DNA from: Bacillus sp. SA1-12
Lineage (GTDB): Bacteria; Bacillota; Bacilli; Bacillales; Bacillaceae
Length of the DNA: 64,000 nt
Direction of reading: 5' to 3'
Assembly: GCF_000981385.1 (NCBI RefSeq)
Contig: NZ_LATZ01000120.1
Location: 310,001 to 374,000 of the forward strand
The notes under the pieces were generated by a model, which saw nothing but the letters and a program-made list of their open reading frames with translations, was not told where the DNA came from and ran no database searches. The position numbers and the translations under genes were made by a program. Positions 34,349-42,695 of the stretch are shown here, one piece after another. Position 1 is the first letter of the stretch. Each line of letters opens with the position of its first letter.

Positions 34349-36481
34349 TTAATAAAAGATTTCAATTTGGACTTCTTTATCCTCTCCGTGGCAATCAATC
34401 TTATAAAAAATCCCATCTACATCTTGAATAAGTGTTTCTTTTTTGTTTACAAATGCGGCAATCGGCTTTTTCTCAGATAAAAATCCAAAAGTTCCTCCCT
34501 CAGCCACATCGATGATTACCGACTTTTCTCCTGCGAAGAAGTTTAATACAGTTGCTGGTGATAAATATTTGTTTAAAAGTCCGATAGGAGTAAATCCTTC
34601 GAACGGCAAAATAAGGTATAGTTCAGCTGAATCTTTCTCTAAAGATAACGGCAGTGCTTCATCTTTTGATAAAATCTTGACGGTTTGTTTCAGATTATCT
34701 ACTACTGCAAAGCGCTCTCCAGTTAGATTAGGGATGTCAGCTGGACGCAAAGCACCATGTACCTGCTCTCCATTTAAGTCAATGTTAAACACAGCGATAA
34801 CACCAGTGTTCTGAACCGTATTCCATACTTTTAACGGGACTTGTTCAAGATTCGGATTTGTAAATAAGCAGTCTTCGGTTGGTAATCCAGGCTGTTCAGC
34901 ACGCAAAATTTTCCCATCATTAAGAATAAGCGGCAAAATTTTTTCAGGATCGGTTAACCCTACTTGGTCACTAAAGTAAACAGGACCTCCACTTACCGCT
35001 CGTAAGATGGCATTTTGCACAATTTCTTCATGGGTTGTCCAGAACATATCCCAATCGCCCCAATAAAACTCTCCATGGTAATAGGAGTTATATGCATTTT
35101 GCAAAGCATGCTCTTTAAAGCTAATTTCCTCTCCTGGTACAAAATCATCACTATTGCGGGAAATAGCTGAGATTGGCCGGTAAAAGATATTTTCAGACGC
35201 CATCCCCATGCAATTAATCATGCAATGATCGAAATGCAGTCCTGCAGAAGCTTCTAAGCCAGCGTGGATGCCGCGAGCTGCTTCTCCCGCTGATTTTTGG
35301 TACATCATAAAGTTCGTAACCGCACTTTGACTATCTACCTTTACAAAATCAATTCCTTGCTTTTTTAAACTTGAATGAAATTCATTCCAAAATTTAAATC
35401 CTTTATCAAGCTCTGGATGCGGGATAAATTTTTGGCTGTTTGTTTGATAGACACAATCTTTTAAGCTTTCAGCAAGCTTTGAGTGGACTCCTCCCCAATA
35501 GCCGGCAATCGTATGCCATACTCCAACCCACGGAACATCGTATTTTTCCTTTAATTTTCTCGAGATTGAGGAAAGTCCATTTGGAAATTTTTCACGATTT
35601 GCTTTAAAAGAAACCAGTCGATTATCTTCAACATCCAACCAGCCGTCATCAATCATCACCCATTTAACCGGCAGCTTCTTTTCTATTAATTCATCCATTT
35701 TTTCAATGATTCCATCTTCGTTTACTTCATGATAAAAAGCATCCCAGCTGCACCAGCCTAAATAGTCCAATACATGTGGATACCGCTTTTTCTTACGCGG
35801 TAATGTTGGAAATTCCAAGGCTTCTAATGTTCTTTCGATTGTTGCAGTTGAAAGTTCAAATGGCTGTTCCCCAACACCTATTGCAAAGGCTAATGTTTGA
35901 CAACGATCAAACCCTCCTGTATAGGCAGAAAGCTTTATATCCATCCCTTGTTTACCGCCTGAAAGATCTGTGCGATAAATCTTATCAACGACCGGTAAAA
36001 GATAATAATAACGATTTTTATCTTTCCATAACAATGATTGTGTTCGATTAGGCAGGGACGTAAGATCTAGAGAAAAATGCGGTCGTGTCCACCAATCTTT
36101 ATGCTGATAGTTAGCCATTAGCCCTGAGACTTGACCTATACTTCCCACATGGAGGGTAATAGCACCTTCAGGGGCAAAACAAATGTGCCTGCTTTGCATC
36201 CGTTCGTTTTTAATTTCAGCCTCAATGAAAGCTAAAAGAAGATTTTGATAGTTATGTAAGCGTAATTTTAATAAAACAAGCTGTTCTTGATCTGTAAAGG
36301 TATAGACCGTTTCTGTATACTCCTCCCCTTCTTTTGATGATGACCTTGTCATTGAATCAATGAGTTTTATTTGAATGCTAGTATTGGTATCTAACGTTAC
36401 CGATAGCTGAATATTCTCCAAGACTTTTTTGTCTTCCAGATGCAAGTTTATGAAATTCGTATTGTTTGCAAGCTCCATCAA
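34349..36481 (-). CDS. GH36-type alpha-galactosidase / raffinose synthase-like protein
   Basis: A 710-residue protein of the raffinose synthase/Sip1 branch of family GH36. A TIM barrel in the middle contains GWCSWDAFY, WVMIDDGW, the nucleophile motif FVKVDSQS and the acid/base-region SRNSDDF; a beta-rich N-terminal domain and C-terminal domain flank it. No signal peptide, so it acts on imported galactosides. Bacterial members are hydrolases or transglycosidases on alpha-galactosides. It appears to be transcribed alone, with a cre site about 105 bases upstream. It does not overlap the neighbouring mannoside operon, which starts 214 bases further on. Confidence 0.85.
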   Translation of the reverse strand: MMELANNTNFINLHLEDKKVLENIQLSVTLDTNTSIQIKLIDSMTRSSSKEGEEYTETVYTFTDQEQLVLLKLRLHNYQNLLLAFIEAEIKNERMQSRHICFAPEGAITLHVGSIGQVSGLMANYQHKDWWTRPHFSLDLTSLPNRTQSLLWKDKNRYYYLLPVVDKIYRTDLSGGKQGMDIKLSAYTGGFDRCQTLAFAIGVGEQPFELSTATIERTLEALEFPTLPRKKKRYPHVLDYLGWCSWDAFYHEVNEDGIIEKMDELIEKKLPVKWVMIDDGWLDVEDNRLVSFKANREKFPNGLSSISRKLKEKYDVPWVGVWHTIAGYWGGVHSKLAESLKDCVYQTNSQKFIPHPELDKGFKFWNEFHSSLKKQGIDFVKVDSQSAVTNFMMYQKSAGEAARGIHAGLEASAGLHFDHCMINCMGMASENIFYRPISAISRNSDDFVPGEEISFKEHALQNAYNSYYHGEFYWGDWDMFWTTHEEIVQNAILRAVSGGPVYFSDQVGLTDPEKILPLILNDGKILRAEQPGLPTEDCLFTNPNLEQVPLKVWNTVQNTGVIAVFNIDLNGEQVHGALRPADIPNLTGERFAVVDNLKQTVKILSKDEALPLSLEKDSAELYLILPFEGFTPIGLLNKYLSPATVLNFFAGEKSVIIDVAEGGTFGFLSEKKPIAAFVNKKETLIQDVDGIFYKIDCHGEDKEVQIEIFY

Positions 36482-36585
36482 TGGACCTCCTTTTTATATG
36501 TTTCAAATGTTTCTGTCCCAGTTAGCGCAAAAGCAAAAGTTCAAGCTATAATTGAAGGGTGAGGGATATTGTTTACCGTTGTGTT

Positions 36586-36600
36586 TGCGAACGCTTTCAA
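36586..36600 (-). promoter_or_regulatory. CcpA cre site upstream of the GH36 gene
   Basis: TTGAAAGCGTTCGCA on the minus strand matches the cre consensus at every defined position. It lies 105 bases before the GH36 start in the 241-base spacer. A TTGAAA within it could also serve as a -35 element, but no good -10 box follows at the right distance. Confidence 0.7.
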
Positions 36601-36722
36601 TTCCAAGCGATTATTGTTTAGCTTCTTCAAAGTACTTAGGAGCTCTCGACTTTGCCAGCCGGTGCCAACTAATTCATACTGCAGCAACATTAACAATATC
36701 CTCTAAATAAGATCTAAACATT

Positions 36723-37529
36723 TTAATGTCTATCAATTGCATAGCAGTTGCTAATCCACTGGAGCGCAGTTTTGCAATCGTTTGTTGGATCAAACGCAGC
36801 TGATTCTTGTTCGATCGAAAGGATAGTGTCATAGCCTATTTCTTTTAATGTCAGCACACATTCTTCAATATTGGCAATCCCTGTTCCAAATGGGACAGGA
36901 AAATGACTTCCTGATGCTTTAACATCCTTTAAATGGATATTTAAAAGAGAGTCTTTTAGCTGCCGCAGAGCATCAGGGGCGGAATAGCCTTGGGTGGCAA
37001 ACCAGCCTGTATCAACTGCAGCTCCAAGTACATCTCCATAGTCCCCGATAATCGCTTTTATTTCATCAGGATGTTTTTCTGGATGGTTTTCAACAGCTGT
37101 CTTTAATCCATATTCCTTGCATAATCGATAGACAATAGGTGCTGCTTCTTTTGTCATCCCACTTGTTAGTAAGGGAATTCACAGCATTTTTGCGGTTTCA
37201 AAACATAGCCCTGTCCATGTTGGGTGTCTGACAGGATCCCCAAGAGAACAGGAATAGGAATAGACATCCAACCCATGATTTTGCCAAATCATCTTTAATT
37301 CATCTGCAAAATATGGGGTCATAAATTTAGGGAATGCATGTCCCATCCAAAGTTCAATATGGGTAAATCCGGCACCCTTTATGTCGCTGCAAATACGATT
37401 AAATTCTGCTAGGCTATAATTTTCAATAACCTTTCGTTCAGCATCACTCCAATTATCAATACTTGTTTGGTAATTGGCAGCTCTTGCAAAATAATTTGCA
37501 GTTTGAAAACCAATCAGCATCTTTTTCAC
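36723..37529 (-). pseudogene. Xylose isomerase-like sugar phosphate isomerase/epimerase interrupted by one in-frame TGA
   Basis: Two open frames, 37529-37179 and 37157-36723, are in the same frame and together make one TIM-barrel isomerase/epimerase of about 268 residues. The only break is a TGA at 37181-37179, where the protein would read AKML-stop-IPLLTSG; a GGA (Gly) to TGA change would explain it. Metal ligands are visible on the far side: E in TAVENHP, D in AAVDTGWF, H in NIHLKD and E in SIEQES. The second half has no ribosome site, so function is probably lost unless the stop is read through. It lies 63 bases after the LacI regulator gene in the same direction. Confidence 0.8.
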
Positions 37530-37592
37530 CTATTTTCAAAAGGGATTTATGAATCAACTAAACTTGTGATTATTTCATTTGATGAAGTCTTT

Positions 37593-38582
37593 TCAAATTT
37601 TTCTACATGAATCCCGTAAGACTAACTTTGGCTTTAATAAATGTCGTTCGCTGGAAAATTGTTTCTTTTCGATTTTGTTAAATAATATCTCTGCTGCTTT
37701 AATTCCCATGGCCTCAAAAGGCTGCCTTATAGTTGTAAGAGCTGGGTATGTCCAGCTTGAAATAGCGATATCGTCGAAGCCTGTTAACGAAAAATCAATT
37801 GGAACTTGATATCCGCGTTCTTGAATTGCTTTGAGAGCACCAATTGCAGTCTCGTCATTTGATGAGATGATGGCTGTAAAGTCTCCCATTTCAAACAATT
37901 GATTCATCGCTAAATAGCCGCTTTCATTGGACCAATCAGAATGGGTTACCATAATGTCTAGATTAAACTCTGCCATCGTTTGTTCATATCCCTCGAGCCG
38001 GTCTTTCGTTGCTGATAGATGATCAGGACCTGAAATGTACGCGATTTGCCGATGACCTAAACGATAAAGGTATTTGACCATTTCAGAAATGCCATATACA
38101 TTATCTACATCGACTGAATCAATTTCTTCTAATGATCCGGCATGACCAACTAACACAATTGGATAACCTGATTCTGCCATCTTTTTTAAGTCTTCCTCTT
38201 TTCTTTTTAGGAAGCTGACAAAAATAAGACCATCAACTTGTCCCTCGTATAAAAAATCTAATGAAGAGACTTCTTCGGATATATTTGAGGTTAAACTATA
38301 AAATATACAATGATGTCCCTTTTCTTTTGCGATTCGCTCAATCCCCTTGAAAACCGGGGTATAAAAGTAATTTGAAATGTCATCAACAACAATTCCTATT
38401 GTTTGTGTCTTGTGCATAACTAAACGCCTTGCATTGACATTACGATGATAATTTAATTCTTTTATTGCATTTTTTAGTGCTTGTTCTGTTTCTTTTTTGA
38501 CCGGTTGACCATTTAAAAATCTCGAAACAGTGCTTTTTGATGTGTTGGCAAGCCTAGCTACATCATGGATTGTTGGATTCAA
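37593..38582 (-). CDS. LacI-family transcriptional regulator
   Basis: A 329-residue LacI/GalR repressor: helix-turn-helix at residues 4-25 (IHDVARLANTSKSTVSRFLN), hinge helix with NVNARRLV, then a periplasmic-binding-protein-like sensor domain. It is divergent from nagA. Two identical 10-base palindromes in the 328-base gap (38609-38618 and 38673-38682) are good operator candidates, so it probably controls its own transcript and perhaps nagA. The effector is unknown; an amino sugar or the substrate of the downstream broken isomerase are both possible. Confidence 0.93.
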   Translation of the reverse strand: MNPTIHDVARLANTSKSTVSRFLNGQPVKKETEQALKNAIKELNYHRNVNARRLVMHKTQTIGIVVDDISNYFYTPVFKGIERIAKEKGHHCIFYSLTSNISEEVSSLDFLYEGQVDGLIFVSFLKRKEEDLKKMAESGYPIVLVGHAGSLEEIDSVDVDNVYGISEMVKYLYRLGHRQIAYISGPDHLSATKDRLEGYEQTMAEFNLDIMVTHSDWSNESGYLAMNQLFEMGDFTAIISSNDETAIGALKAIQERGYQVPIDFSLTGFDDIAISSWTYPALTTIRQPFEAMGIKAAEILFNKIEKKQFSSERHLLKPKLVLRDSCRKI

Positions 38583-38608
38583 TCCAGCTCCCTCCTAATA
38601 TCGATTCG

Positions 38609-38618
38609 GGAACGTTCC
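38609..38618. promoter_or_regulatory. LacI-family operator candidate 1
   Basis: GGAACGTTCC, a perfect palindrome with a central CG as favoured by LacI-family repressors, 26 bases upstream of the LacI start codon. An identical copy lies 64 bases away, about six helical turns, suitable for a repression loop. A possible -10 box for the regulator gene (TACAAT on the minus strand) lies between the two. Confidence 0.65.
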
Positions 38619-38672
38619 TGTTAGTTTTTATTGTAAAACATTGTGTATTTCACCAACCTATTTAACCTGCTG

Positions 38673-38682
38673 GGAACGTTCC
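38673..38682. promoter_or_regulatory. LacI-family operator candidate 2
   Basis: Second exact copy of GGAACGTTCC, sharing the flanking G and T with the first. It lies between the LacI gene and nagA. The rest of the 38583-38910 spacer is AT-rich and I could not fix a nagA promoter. Confidence 0.65.
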
Positions 38683-38910
38683 TAAAATAGTATGATTTTA
38701 GATTAGTCTAATTACGGCAAGCTGTCAAGATGGATATGTTTTTAATAATGTTCTTCTAATCATTTAAAGAAATTTCATTCCTTCTATACTAATCTCATTC
38801 TATTAAATTCAAATCAGATTTTTTCATAAAAATATTCTTGCAGGAATTCATATTATTTCATGGAAGTTTTAGAAGGCAGAATGCCTTTTCAAGAAAGGAG
38901 TAATGAGAAG

Positions 38911-40074
38911 TTGGTGCAAAGAATCGCAATCTCAAATGTACAAATTGTAACAGAAGATAGCTTGATTTCAAATGGAACTGTTATCGTAAAGGATGGAAAG
39001 ATACAAAATGTAACAACCAGGAATGAAGCTTTGCCAAGTGATATTGAATGTATTGATGGGAATGGGCATCTGTTAATACCAGGCATGATCGACTTACATA
39101 TTCATGGGGCAAACGGTCATGACATGATGGATGGCTCTGTGAACAGCATTTATGAAGTGTCAAAGGCATGTGCAGAATCTGGATGTACTTCCTTTCTTGC
39201 TACATCTGTCACTTCCTCATTGGACAAACTGCTGACAATGATAAGCAATGTAAAGAAGGCTATTGGCAATGAACCTGGTGCTCAAATTACAGGACTTCAT
39301 TTGGAAGGGCCCTATCTTAACCCAAAACGAAAAGGGATGCAAAATGAAGATTTTTTGCGACACCCTGATCTTGAAGAAATGGAAAAAATCCTGGTTCATT
39401 CAGGTGATCTTGTCAAAATGGTTACAATTGCGCCAGAGCTGCCAGGTGGAATAGAGCTTGTAAAGGAATTAAAAGCAAAGGGAATTATCGTGGCTTTAGC
39501 CCATTCCGATGCGACCTATGAAGAAGCAAAGGCGGCTTTCCAGCTTGGTGCTAGCCATGTTACCCATTGTTTCAATGGCATGAGGCCCATTCATCATCGC
39601 GAACCAGGGCTTATTATAGCAGCATTTGAGGGAGACCATGTTAGCTTGCAAGCAATTGTAGATGGCATTCACCTCCACCCTGCCATTGTTCGTTTGATGC
39701 ACAGAATGAAAGGTCCTGAAGGTGTTGCGCTGATTACCGACGCCCTTCAAGCGATGGGGCTTGGTGATGGTGACTACTTGTTTGGAGGACATCAAGTAAA
39801 GGTAGAAAATGGGGTAGCAAGATTAAAGGATGGTACATTAGCTTCAAGTACCGTTAAAATGAATGAAGCCTTAAAAAAAGCTGTTGAAAGCGGGATCCCG
39901 CTTTGGGATGCCGTCATGATGGCAACAAGAACGCCGGCTGACATTCTTGGTTTGAAAACAAAAGGAAGAATAGCTGCTAATGCTGATGCGGATCTTGTCC
40001 TGCTTGATGAAAAATTCAATGTGAAATGGACGATGATTTGCGGAAAAATAGGATTATCTCTTAAAGCACAATAA
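38911..40074 (+). CDS. nagA: N-acetylglucosamine-6-phosphate deacetylase
   Basis: A 387-residue amidohydrolase that removes acetate from N-acetylglucosamine 6-phosphate. Metal and substrate motifs are in order: MIDLHIHGANGHD, LHLEGPYLNPKRKG, ALAHSDATYEEA, VTHCFNGM and the catalytic Asp in LITDALQAMG. I start at the TTG at 38911, with AAAGGAG 10 bases upstream; the open frame reaches back to an ATG at 38860, but that would put the ribosome site inside the gene. No nagB or PTS gene adjoins it. Divergent from a LacI regulator that may control it. Confidence 0.92.
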   Translation: MVQRIAISNVQIVTEDSLISNGTVIVKDGKIQNVTTRNEALPSDIECIDGNGHLLIPGMIDLHIHGANGHDMMDGSVNSIYEVSKACAESGCTSFLATSVTSSLDKLLTMISNVKKAIGNEPGAQITGLHLEGPYLNPKRKGMQNEDFLRHPDLEEMEKILVHSGDLVKMVTIAPELPGGIELVKELKAKGIIVALAHSDATYEEAKAAFQLGASHVTHCFNGMRPIHHREPGLIIAAFEGDHVSLQAIVDGIHLHPAIVRLMHRMKGPEGVALITDALQAMGLGDGDYLFGGHQVKVENGVARLKDGTLASSTVKMNEALKKAVESGIPLWDAVMMATRTPADILGLKTKGRIAANADADLVLLDEKFNVKWTMICGKIGLSLKAQ

Positions 40075-40220
40075 GATTTTTTCTCCACCGTTTTCTTTAA
40101 TATGAGATCACTAAGTTATCGAATACTTTTCCCTCCTTATAGCCGGAATTCTCTGCAAAAAGTTTGTATAGGACAAGCCTTGTTCGGGGAAGGCTGAATA
40201 TAAGGAGGCGATGGATAAGG

Positions 40221-40313
40221 ATGAGTACATTTGAAGTTTTATCACTTATGATTAGCTTTGGGATGTTTGTTATCGCCATTCTGGGAACGAAAGATAATGA
40301 TAAGAATTCTTGA
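40221..40313 (+). CDS. Putative holin-like toxin, type I toxin peptide
   Basis: A 30-residue hydrophobic peptide (MSTFEVLSLMISFGMFVIAI, then LGTKDNDKNS) matching the putative holin-like toxin family, one membrane helix with a short polar tail. These are type I toxins kept silent by an antisense RNA. The ribosome site AAGGAGG lies about 12 bases upstream and a hairpin (AGCCTT at 40176-40181 with AAGGCT at 40190-40195) sits just before it, which could limit translation. A terminator follows directly. I could not locate the antisense RNA. Confidence 0.72.
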   Translation: MSTFEVLSLMISFGMFVIAILGTKDNDKNS

Positions 40314-40339
40314 ACACGCTGCCTGCGTGTTATTTTTTT
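40313..40339 (+). terminator. Terminator of the holin-like toxin transcript
   Basis: AACACGC-TGCCT-GCGTGTT followed by ATTTTTTTAT, beginning at the toxin stop codon. Confidence 0.85.
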
Positions 40340-40347
40340 ATACAAAA

Positions 40348-40427
40348 AAGGGCCAGTACTCCTTTAAACACACTATATAGGATTTAGACTTCCATAATAG
40401 TAGTATTTTTGGAAAGGACTGACCCTT
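40348..40427. repeat. 80-base inverted-repeat element
   Basis: The ends are AAGGGCCAGTACTCCTTT and AAAGGACTGACCCTT, complementary apart from a small bulge and one mismatch, enclosing about 47 bases. On the minus strand the left end is followed by a run of six T. It could be a MITE-like remnant or the terminator of a small minus-strand RNA next to the toxin gene. Confidence 0.4.
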
Positions 40428-40524
40428 AAGAGACAGAGTGATTTCCTTACAATTAATGATTATCTCTTCAATAAATTTATGGATTTAAATAACTTTATCT
40501 TAGCGGCAAGTATACCCTCGTTGT

Positions 40525-40606
40525 AATCTTAACGGGCAGTATATCCAGCTGTAAGATTCAATACAGATTATGAAGATTTTGTGGGGATAACTGCCCGTAA
40601 AGATCC
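40525..40606. repeat. Dispersed hairpin repeat, copy 1
   Basis: Left arm AATCTTAACGGGCAGTATA and right arm GATAACTGCCCGTAAAGATC are complementary with few mismatches around a loop of about 40 bases. The outer sequence (AATCTTAACG at one end, GTAAAGATCCGA at the other) recurs at 49038-49102, so this is a repeat family. No coding potential. Confidence 0.55.
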
Positions 40607-40656
40607 GATAATACTCGCTAACCAGCAGTCAAAACCCCACTGCTGGAAGTCTCGCT

Positions 40657-40794
40657 TTATTGCTTTACATATTTTTCTTTTGCTTGCAGCTTATTATCAT
40701 AATATTCATTGAACAAATACGTAAGGTAAGAGTTAAGTTCAAATCGATCCTTATTTACAAAATCAGATAATGTTAATTTACATTCTTTCGTCAT
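40657..40794 (-). CDS. Small hypothetical protein, 45 residues, with CcpA-controlled promoter
   Basis: A 45-codon ORF (MTKECKLTLSDF at the start, KEKYVKQ at the end) with an AAGGAGG ribosome site 7 bases before the ATG at 40794. The peptide is charged, rich in Lys, Asn and Tyr, with no membrane helix and no recognised family. A consensus promoter with a perfect cre site lies 170 bases upstream on the same strand, giving a leader of about 160 bases. A weak 7-bp hairpin (CCAGCAG/CTGCTGG, 40622-40646) follows the stop without a U tract. Confidence 0.55.
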   Translation of the reverse strand: MTKECKLTLSDFVNKDRFELNSYLTYLFNEYYDNKLQAKEKYVKQ

Positions 40795-40961
40795 ATTCAT
40801 ACCTCCTTCACTATATCTCCATTCTTAGGCGACCATTTTTTATGTTATAAAGTTATGTTTCAATAAACCTTAAATTTTAGTCACTATTCCCGCTAATGAT
40901 TGTATCGGCCCCACCTACGCCAAATACTTTGACGGCCACACATGCCATCCAACCCACTTTT

Positions 40962-40990
40962 ATTATAATAGAAAACGCTTACATTTTCAA
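40962..40990 (-). promoter_or_regulatory. Sigma-A promoter with CcpA cre site in its spacer
   Basis: Minus strand: TTGAAA (40990-40985), 17-base spacer, TATAAT (40967-40962). The spacer contains ATGTAAGCGTTTTCT (40984-40970), a match to the cre consensus at every defined position. The first ORF downstream is the 45-residue gene at 40794. The architecture is the same as at 34107-34135. Confidence 0.75.
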
Positions 40991-41110
40991 AGACTAATTG
41001 AAAACAAGTTTCGACAGCATTTAACCCATTCCCTATTGGCAGCTTTATAGTGTCGTAGAATTTTGTAAGTTAAGAAGTCGAGTACTGCTAACTTTTGGTT
41101 CGACGATTCA

Positions 41111-41144
41111 AAAAAAAGGGGCAGATATTAGTAAATATCTACCC
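41111..41144 (-). terminator. Terminator overlapping the end of the comB-like gene
   Basis: On the minus strand GGGTAGATATT and AATATCTGCCC pair around a short loop and are followed by a run of seven T. The stop codon of the gene lies inside the hairpin. Confidence 0.85.
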
Positions 41145-41832
41145 TTTCGATCGTCGGTATTTGACGTGTTTTATTAATCCTCATGATAAACGGACTATTC
41201 AGTTCCTGTACACAATATTCGATATCTACAGGATTAAACTCCTTTTGTTCAGGATCAAAAAACTTTTCTGTCACACATGACCTTTGAATACGGTTTATCA
41301 CTTCTTCCTTAGATAGACAGTCCTTGTCTTCCTCAATTATATTTTTCAAATATTCGGCACAGGCCAGATCATCATCACCGAGCGGATGTGAAGCAACAAT
41401 ATTAATTTCGACTTGTTTCTCGGCATTTGTCCATTTCTTTTTAATATATTCGGCAGTCGTCTTCGCATTTGAAAACCCGGTAACATAAATTTCTTTTGCG
41501 TTTAAAGCATTAAGAGCAGCCTTCACACCATTTGTAGTTTTTTGTACAAGTACTTTCCCGTTTAGATCCTTATGATTGGCAATTGTAGCTGGAGAATTAT
41601 CTAAATCAAAACCGGAGATTGGCAAGCCTCTCACTTCACCTGCTAAGAGGATATCAGTAAAATGTTCCTTTAAATTTATCGCAGATTCAACGGATCCAAC
41701 AAGCCAAATTTCCTTTACACCTTTAAGAAATGCGTAGTGGGCAACAGTGAATGCCCGGATAACATCAATGACAACATTGACATCAGAGGGTTTCATACGT
41801 TGATCATTTCCTTGATAGATAGTTATAAGCAT
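41128..41832 (-). CDS. 2-phosphosulfolactate phosphatase (ComB family)
   Basis: A 234-residue ComB-family acid phosphatase. Motifs include VVIDVIRAFTVA, LLAGEVRGLPISGFDLDNSP, VQKTTNGVKA and VASHPLGDDDLACAEYL. ComB removes phosphate from 2-phosphosulfolactate; in methanogens this is a coenzyme M step, while in Bacillus the homologue YitC is linked to sulfolactate, which accumulates in spores. The start at 41832 has a GGGGGA ribosome site; an earlier in-frame start at 41874 is less likely. The gene is alone, without the ComA-type synthase next to it. Confidence 0.85.
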   Translation of the reverse strand: MLITIYQGNDQRMKPSDVNVVIDVIRAFTVAHYAFLKGVKEIWLVGSVESAINLKEHFTDILLAGEVRGLPISGFDLDNSPATIANHKDLNGKVLVQKTTNGVKAALNALNAKEIYVTGFSNAKTTAEYIKKKWTNAEKQVEINIVASHPLGDDDLACAEYLKNIIEEDKDCLSKEEVINRIQRSCVTEKFFDPEQKEFNPVDIEYCVQELNSPFIMRINKTRQIPTIERVDIY

Positions 41833-41929
41833 TTTATTCCCCCGTTTTTTAACATGATAATGAAGTATATTCACCCAGGAACATTATTTTTACTATAGTA
41901 CATGTATTTTACTTGGAGAATCATTATTA

Positions 41930-41972
41930 AAAATAAAAATAGCCCTCTTATCCGTAAATGGATATAGGGCTA
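41930..41972 (-). terminator. Terminator of the CotF-like gene pair
   Basis: TAGCCCT..TATCC-N-GGATA-AGGGCTA-type hairpin on the minus strand followed by TTTTTATTTTT, 17 bases after the CotF-like stop codon. Confidence 0.85.
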
Positions 41973-41988
41973 GCTCGTAAGGATATTA

Positions 41989-42282
41989 TTAAAATTGATC
42001 ATCAGGGTGTAAGTTATTTTGCATTAATTCTCGGACTTTACCAATCTGTTCAATTGATGCAAGTTCAGTCTTATACCAACCTTTTTGATTCATGATCTCA
42101 AAGAGCTTAAATTGGTTTTGGGCTGCGTTTTCAAAACATTGCGTAAAAACATCCCGTAATTCTTTATGAGTCGTTTCCAACATTGTCCCGGCTATGCTTC
42201 GGCATCTTCCTTTTTCTAATTCGAGACATAGCTGCAGCATTTCCCGTTCTGTTAAACCTCGACCTGCCATATTATTAGGCAT
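41989..42282 (-). CDS. CotF-family spore coat protein
   Basis: A 97-residue protein of the Coat F family, a short ferritin-like helical protein found in Bacillus spore coats. It begins with a short disordered start then LTEREMLQLCLELEKGRCRSIA and ends with a second helix (QFKLFEIMNQKGWYKTE). It forms a pair with the 67-residue protein encoded 12 bases upstream, like the YraD/YraF/YraG proteins of B. subtilis. A mother-cell (sigma-K or GerE) promoter would be expected; I did not identify it. Confidence 0.85.
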   Translation of the reverse strand: MPNNMAGRGLTEREMLQLCLELEKGRCRSIAGTMLETTHKELRDVFTQCFENAAQNQFKLFEIMNQKGWYKTELASIEQIGKVRELMQNNLHPDDQF

Positions 42283-42294
42283 GTTCCGACCTCC

Positions 42295-42498
42295 TTATTG
42301 GATCATTCCTGACTTGTTAAAATATTGCGCAAGCTCTCCTATTTTTAATTGGTGATTTTCTGCTATTTGTTCAAGAGCGTCTCGAAGCTCTTTATCATTG
42401 CATAATGAAGCACACCAATTGATTGTTTTTGCAGCAATTTCTTCAGCTCTAATTTCATCCTCAATAAATGCAAGCTCTTTTGTCGTAAGTCTTGTCAT
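42295..42498 (-). CDS. Small CotF/YraG-like spore coat-associated protein
   Basis: A 67-residue helical protein (KELAFIEDEIRAEEIAAKTI, then LRDALEQIAENHQLKIGEL) resembling the N-terminal half of the CotF family and the small Yra coat proteins. It lies directly before the CotF-like gene in one unit with a shared terminator, so the two probably fold or assemble together. The function is structural by inference. Confidence 0.75.
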   Translation of the reverse strand: MTRLTTKELAFIEDEIRAEEIAAKTINWCASLCNDKELRDALEQIAENHQLKIGELAQYFNKSGMIQ

Positions 42499-42615
42499 TT
42501 TCTCACCGCCAAAAAATTTCTATTAGTACAGTGATAGTATGAATCTGTGCTTTTGTTTTTATCCCCTGTTCTTTCTAAAGAGCAAATGTTTTACAATTGG
42601 AAATTGTTCCTTTTT

Positions 42616-42644
42616 GAATAATCCCCTATTTCAGAGTCAGACTA
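42616..42644 (+). promoter_or_regulatory. Sigma-G-type promoter candidate
   Basis: GAATA (42616-42620), 17 bases, then CAGACTA (42638-42644), one mismatch from the forespore sigma-G -10 consensus CATACTA. It sits about 50 bases upstream of the small ORF at 42696, in the right orientation. Confidence 0.5.
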
Positions 42645-42695
42645 AAAAAGGAAGAATGACTTCTATCCATATTCTCTTTAGAAAGCGGTGATATT

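Noticed and set aside
37179..37181. TGA as a selenocysteine or readthrough codon in the isomerase
   Set aside because: The position fits Gly in the family, it is not catalytic, and no SECIS-like hairpin was seen.
40886..40955. 23-codon frame directly after the cre promoter (starts MACVAVKVFG)
   Set aside because: It would begin about 6 bases from the transcript start with no good ribosome site; left as leader sequence.
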